DNA from: an uncultured Acetatifactor sp. | Lineage (GTDB): Bacteria > Bacillota > Clostridia > Lachnospirales > Lachnospiraceae | DNA length: 42,057 bases | Direction: 5' to 3' | Assembly (NCBI GenBank): GCA_910587755.1 | Contig: CAJUNZ010000014.1 | Coordinates: 1-42,057 of the forward strand | Part shown: positions 41,442 through 42,057 of the stretch, one piece after another | Numbering within the stretch: position 1 is the stretch's first letter | Layout of the letters: every line of letters begins with the position of its first letter | Notes under the pieces: generated by a model | Database searches by the model: none | Told to the model about the DNA's origin: nothing | Seen by the model: only the letters and a program-made list of their open reading frames with translations | Program-made: the position numbers and the translations under genes

Positions 41442-41525
41442 TCAGGTACACATAATCCTCTGCACAGAGGAAGCCGGCGTCACGTATGTCTGTCAAAGGG
41501 GCAGATTTTTCAACGGCTTTCGGCA
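41442..41525 (-). pseudogene. Inverted fragment of the fumarase beta gene 5' end
   Basis: The 29 bases at 41442-41470, read on the - strand, match 40886-40914 in the beta-subunit gene at 28 of 29 positions. Similarity continues upstream at protein level: VEKSAPLTD then LCAEDYVYL against MEKHISVPFT then LCAGDYVYL. The fragment has no start-codon match (GTT for ATG) and no rest of the gene. The surrounding gap 41391-41630 holds nothing else I can name except a GAGGGC/GCCCTC hairpin near 41555-41585. Confidence 0.7.
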
Positions 41526-41630
41526 ACAACATAGAATACAGCTTGCCCTGGAGAGGGCGCTGGGGCTTTGGTTCAGAAAAGCCCTCTTCAGGGCGCGAAA
41601 AAAATATTAGAAAATAATTGAAAAAAGTGA

Positions 41631-41659
41631 TTGACAAACAGGGGGGCCTTATGTATAAT
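41631..41659 (+). promoter_or_regulatory. Strong promoter before tRNA-Ser
   Basis: Perfect TTGACA at 41631-41636 and TATAAT at 41654-41659 with a 17-base spacer, after an A-rich stretch (41598-41627) that could be an UP element. The tRNA starts 63 bases downstream. Confidence 0.85.
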
Positions 41660-41722
41660 CAATAATGTTCCAAAAACAACAGGTAATACCGCAATATATT
41701 GGCAGCGATGCATTTCGGATGA

Positions 41723-41810
41723 GGAGAAATACTCAAGAGGCCGAAGAGGCGCCCCTGCTAAGGGTGTAGGTCGGGCAACCGGCGCGAGGGTTCAAATCCC
41801 TCTTTCTCCG
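41723..41810 (+). tRNA. tRNA-Ser(GCT)
   Basis: An 88-base class II tRNA. The acceptor stem GGAGAAA (41723-41729) pairs with TTTCTCC (41803-41809), with discriminator G at 41810. The anticodon loop CTGCTAA gives GCT, reading AGC and AGT serine codons. A long variable arm (near GTAGGTCGGGCAACCGGCGC) and the T arm GAGGGTTCAAATCCCTC confirm serine type. The CCA end is not encoded. Confidence 0.95.
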
Positions 41811-41905
41811 TTATCTGCTGTAGCGAGAAGATGGAAGAGATGCAATCAAACTTCTATCTGCAAAAAGCACGGCAGAGAAAAATGCCACATTTTAGAAAAA
41901 AGGTG

Positions 41906-41934
41906 TTGACAAGCCAAAAGAAATGTGGTATAAT
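41906..41934 (+). promoter_or_regulatory. Strong promoter downstream of tRNA-Ser
   Basis: Perfect TTGACA at 41906-41911 and TATAAT at 41929-41934 with a 17-base spacer. No gene starts before the window ends, so it probably drives a stable RNA beyond 42057. Confidence 0.8.
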
Positions 41935-42022
41935 GAAAATCCACTGTGAAGTGAGCAGACAAGCGCAACTCCCCAGCGGAAAGGTCAATGAAAAACAAAA
42001 CGAAAAAAGTTGAAAAAAGTAG

Positions 42023-42051
42023 TTGACAAAAACAAAAAGCTATGATATCCT
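42023..42051 (+). promoter_or_regulatory. Second stable-RNA-type promoter at the window end
   Basis: TTGACA at 42023-42028 and TATCCT at 42046-42051 with a 17-base spacer, after A-tracts. With the promoter at 41906 it forms a tandem pair like the P1/P2 pairs before rRNA operons. Confidence 0.6.
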
Positions 42052-42057
42052 ATCAGA

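Noticed and set aside
41365..41637. A 90-codon - strand gene after the fumarase beta gene
   Set aside because: It combines antisense of the fumarase gene end with the inverted gene fragment and has no independent support.
41723..41810. tRNA-Ser as an integration site of a mobile element
   Set aside because: No integrase gene and no repeat of the tRNA 3' end was seen in the window.

Overview
The window looks like chromosomal DNA of an anaerobic, spore-forming, flagellated member of the Clostridia, most probably a Lachnospiraceae-like gut commensal. This is inferred from gene content: a BofA homologue and a YaaL/DUF2508 homologue, a Lachnospiraceae-style flagellin, a clostridial Tad pilus locus with DUF5702 and DUF6382-FHA proteins, a GlpA-like/DUF1667 glycerol-3-phosphate dehydrogenase module and a two-subunit class I fumarase. 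Almost every gene is on the + strand with strong GGAGG-type ribosome binding sites. TTG and GTG starts are common. The DNA is GC-rich apart from an AT-rich first kilobase and the last few hundred bases.

Layout. (1) 1-1.1 kb: an AT-rich edge with a Cof-type HAD phosphatase and a broken GNAT acetyltransferase. (2) 1.1-6.0 kb: an OmpR-type response regulator and sensor kinase next to an ABC-2 exporter (one ATPase, two permeases). (3) 6.3-9.4 kb: a three-gene FAD oxidoreductase module of the anaerobic glycerol-3-phosphate dehydrogenase type. (4) 9.5-13.0 kb: a DUF4358 lipoprotein, an MBOAT acyltransferase and a DHHW protein, probably modifying an envelope polymer with acyl groups. (5) 13.1-14.7 kb: a beta-phosphoglucomutase-like HAD protein and rsmA. 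(6) 14.8-21.3 kb: a 1469-residue protein with TPR-like helices, a Tyr/Gly/Gln/Glu-rich low-complexity region, three tandem-repeat arrays and a C-terminal AAA+-like fold lacking the Walker A lysine, followed by a glycogen branching enzyme. (7) 21.4-26.4 kb: a 1075-residue protein with a FliK-like C-terminus, flagellin and FliS. (8) 26.3-27.2 kb: YaaL/DUF2508 (- strand) and BofA (+ strand), separated by six tandem copies of a 35-bp repeat. (9) 27.2-37.7 kb: a full Tad pilus operon: prepilin peptidase, TadZ-like protein, TadA ATPase, TadB, TadC with an extracytoplasmic Ig-like insertion, Flp pilin, a 162-bp MITE-like element, DUF5702 protein, TadE-like protein with Cys/His modules, second prepilin peptidase, second TadE-like protein and a DUF6382-FHA protein. 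(10) 37.7-41.4 kb: rhomboid protease, flavodoxin-SCP2 fusion, HIT protein and both fumarase subunits, behind their own promoter. (11) 41.4-42.1 kb: an inverted fragment of the fumarase beta gene, tRNA-Ser(GCT) and further strong promoters that probably drive stable RNAs beyond the window.

The best candidates for undescribed biology are the low-complexity/AAA-like protein beside glgB, the elaborated Tad locus (Ig-like TadC insert, zinc-site-like TadE, two peptidases, FHA, a MITE inside the operon), and the 35-bp array between yaaL and bofA. All functional statements rest on reading motifs by eye. No database search was possible.
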